A stretch of DNA of 64,000 nt, taken from positions 682,001-746,000 of the forward strand of contig NZ_SNWM01000002.1 in assembly GCF_004362245.1 (NCBI RefSeq). The letters are read 5' to 3'. The translations under genes were made by a program, and so were the position numbers. The notes beneath the pieces are model-generated. The model saw nothing but the letters and a program-made list of their open reading frames with translations, ran no database searches and was not told the origin of the DNA. Shown piece after piece: positions 63,995 to 64,000 of this stretch. Each line of letters opens with the position of its first letter. The stretch's first letter is position 1. Source of the stretch: Pedobacter duraquae. Lineage in GTDB: Bacteria; Bacteroidota; Bacteroidia; Sphingobacteriales; Sphingobacteriaceae.

Positions 63995-64000
63995 TTCCGA

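Noticed and set aside
1-64000. CRISPR array, tRNA, rRNA, insertion sequence, integrase or prophage genes
   Set aside because: Looked for regular spaced repeats, cloverleaf-like segments, terminal inverted repeats and transposase or phage proteins; none was seen.

Overview
The window reads as a stretch of chromosome from a Bacteroidota bacterium of the Sphingobacteriaceae, most likely Pedobacter or a close relative. The reasons are two SusC/SusD pairs, an ECF sigma/FecR pair next to one of them, a DUF6266 protein, BlaI/M56 and LytTR regulatory pairs, lipoprotein signals of the Bacteroidota kind, TAnnTTTG promoter boxes and no clear Shine-Dalgarno sequences. No rRNA, tRNA, phage, insertion sequence or CRISPR array was seen. 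The genus is an inference from gene content, not from a marker gene.

Layout. 0-4 kb: TolC (cut by the window edge), EmrA-like adaptor and EmrB-like MFS pump. 4-9 kb: a phosphorylase-fold glycosyltransferase lacking the PLP lysine, an orphan ExbD, a fatty-acid desaturase and an Old Yellow Enzyme. 8.7-12.1 kb (minus): the ATP-grasp / alpha-E / transglutaminase trio, a predicted peptide-modification system, here with a poly-Gln tail. 12.2-18.6 kb: TetR-TolC-AcrA-AcrB RND efflux operon. 18.7-20.6 kb: BlaI-type repressor and M56 membrane protease behind a clear operator. 20.6-26 kb: LytTR two-component pair, class V aminotransferase, mini-zincin, bestrophin, OsmC, a small DUF3606 gene and an FKBP lipoprotein.

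26.3-38.9 kb is a complete glycan-utilisation locus: ECF sigma factor, FecR, STN-containing SusC, SusD, a GH67-like secreted protein and a 1189-residue enzyme joining a GH92 alpha-mannosidase to a clan GH-A glycosidase. The two enzyme halves meet exactly at a run of ten A residues, where a slip in either direction stops translation just after the GH92 half.

39-41 kb: DUF6266 protein behind phased TCCAG repeats, and an FkbM methyltransferase. 40.7-56 kb: a second uptake and catabolic locus around a DeoR regulator. On its minus side lie SusC, SusD, a D-2-hydroxyacid dehydrogenase, two FGGY kinases (one LsrK-like) and a histidine phosphatase. Beyond deoR lie an MFS carrier, an FAD oxidoreductase, a Tat-exported EEP phosphodiesterase and a secreted metallophosphoesterase. 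A 14-base motif shared by the SusC and MFS promoter regions suggests common control. 56-64 kb: secreted hydrolases (serine hydrolase, DUF6624 protein, C10-like protease, gluzincin), a membrane AraC regulator and a multi-PAS histidine kinase.

Most starts were chosen at the ATG that gives a sensible signal peptide or family N-terminus, often downstream of the longest possible frame.
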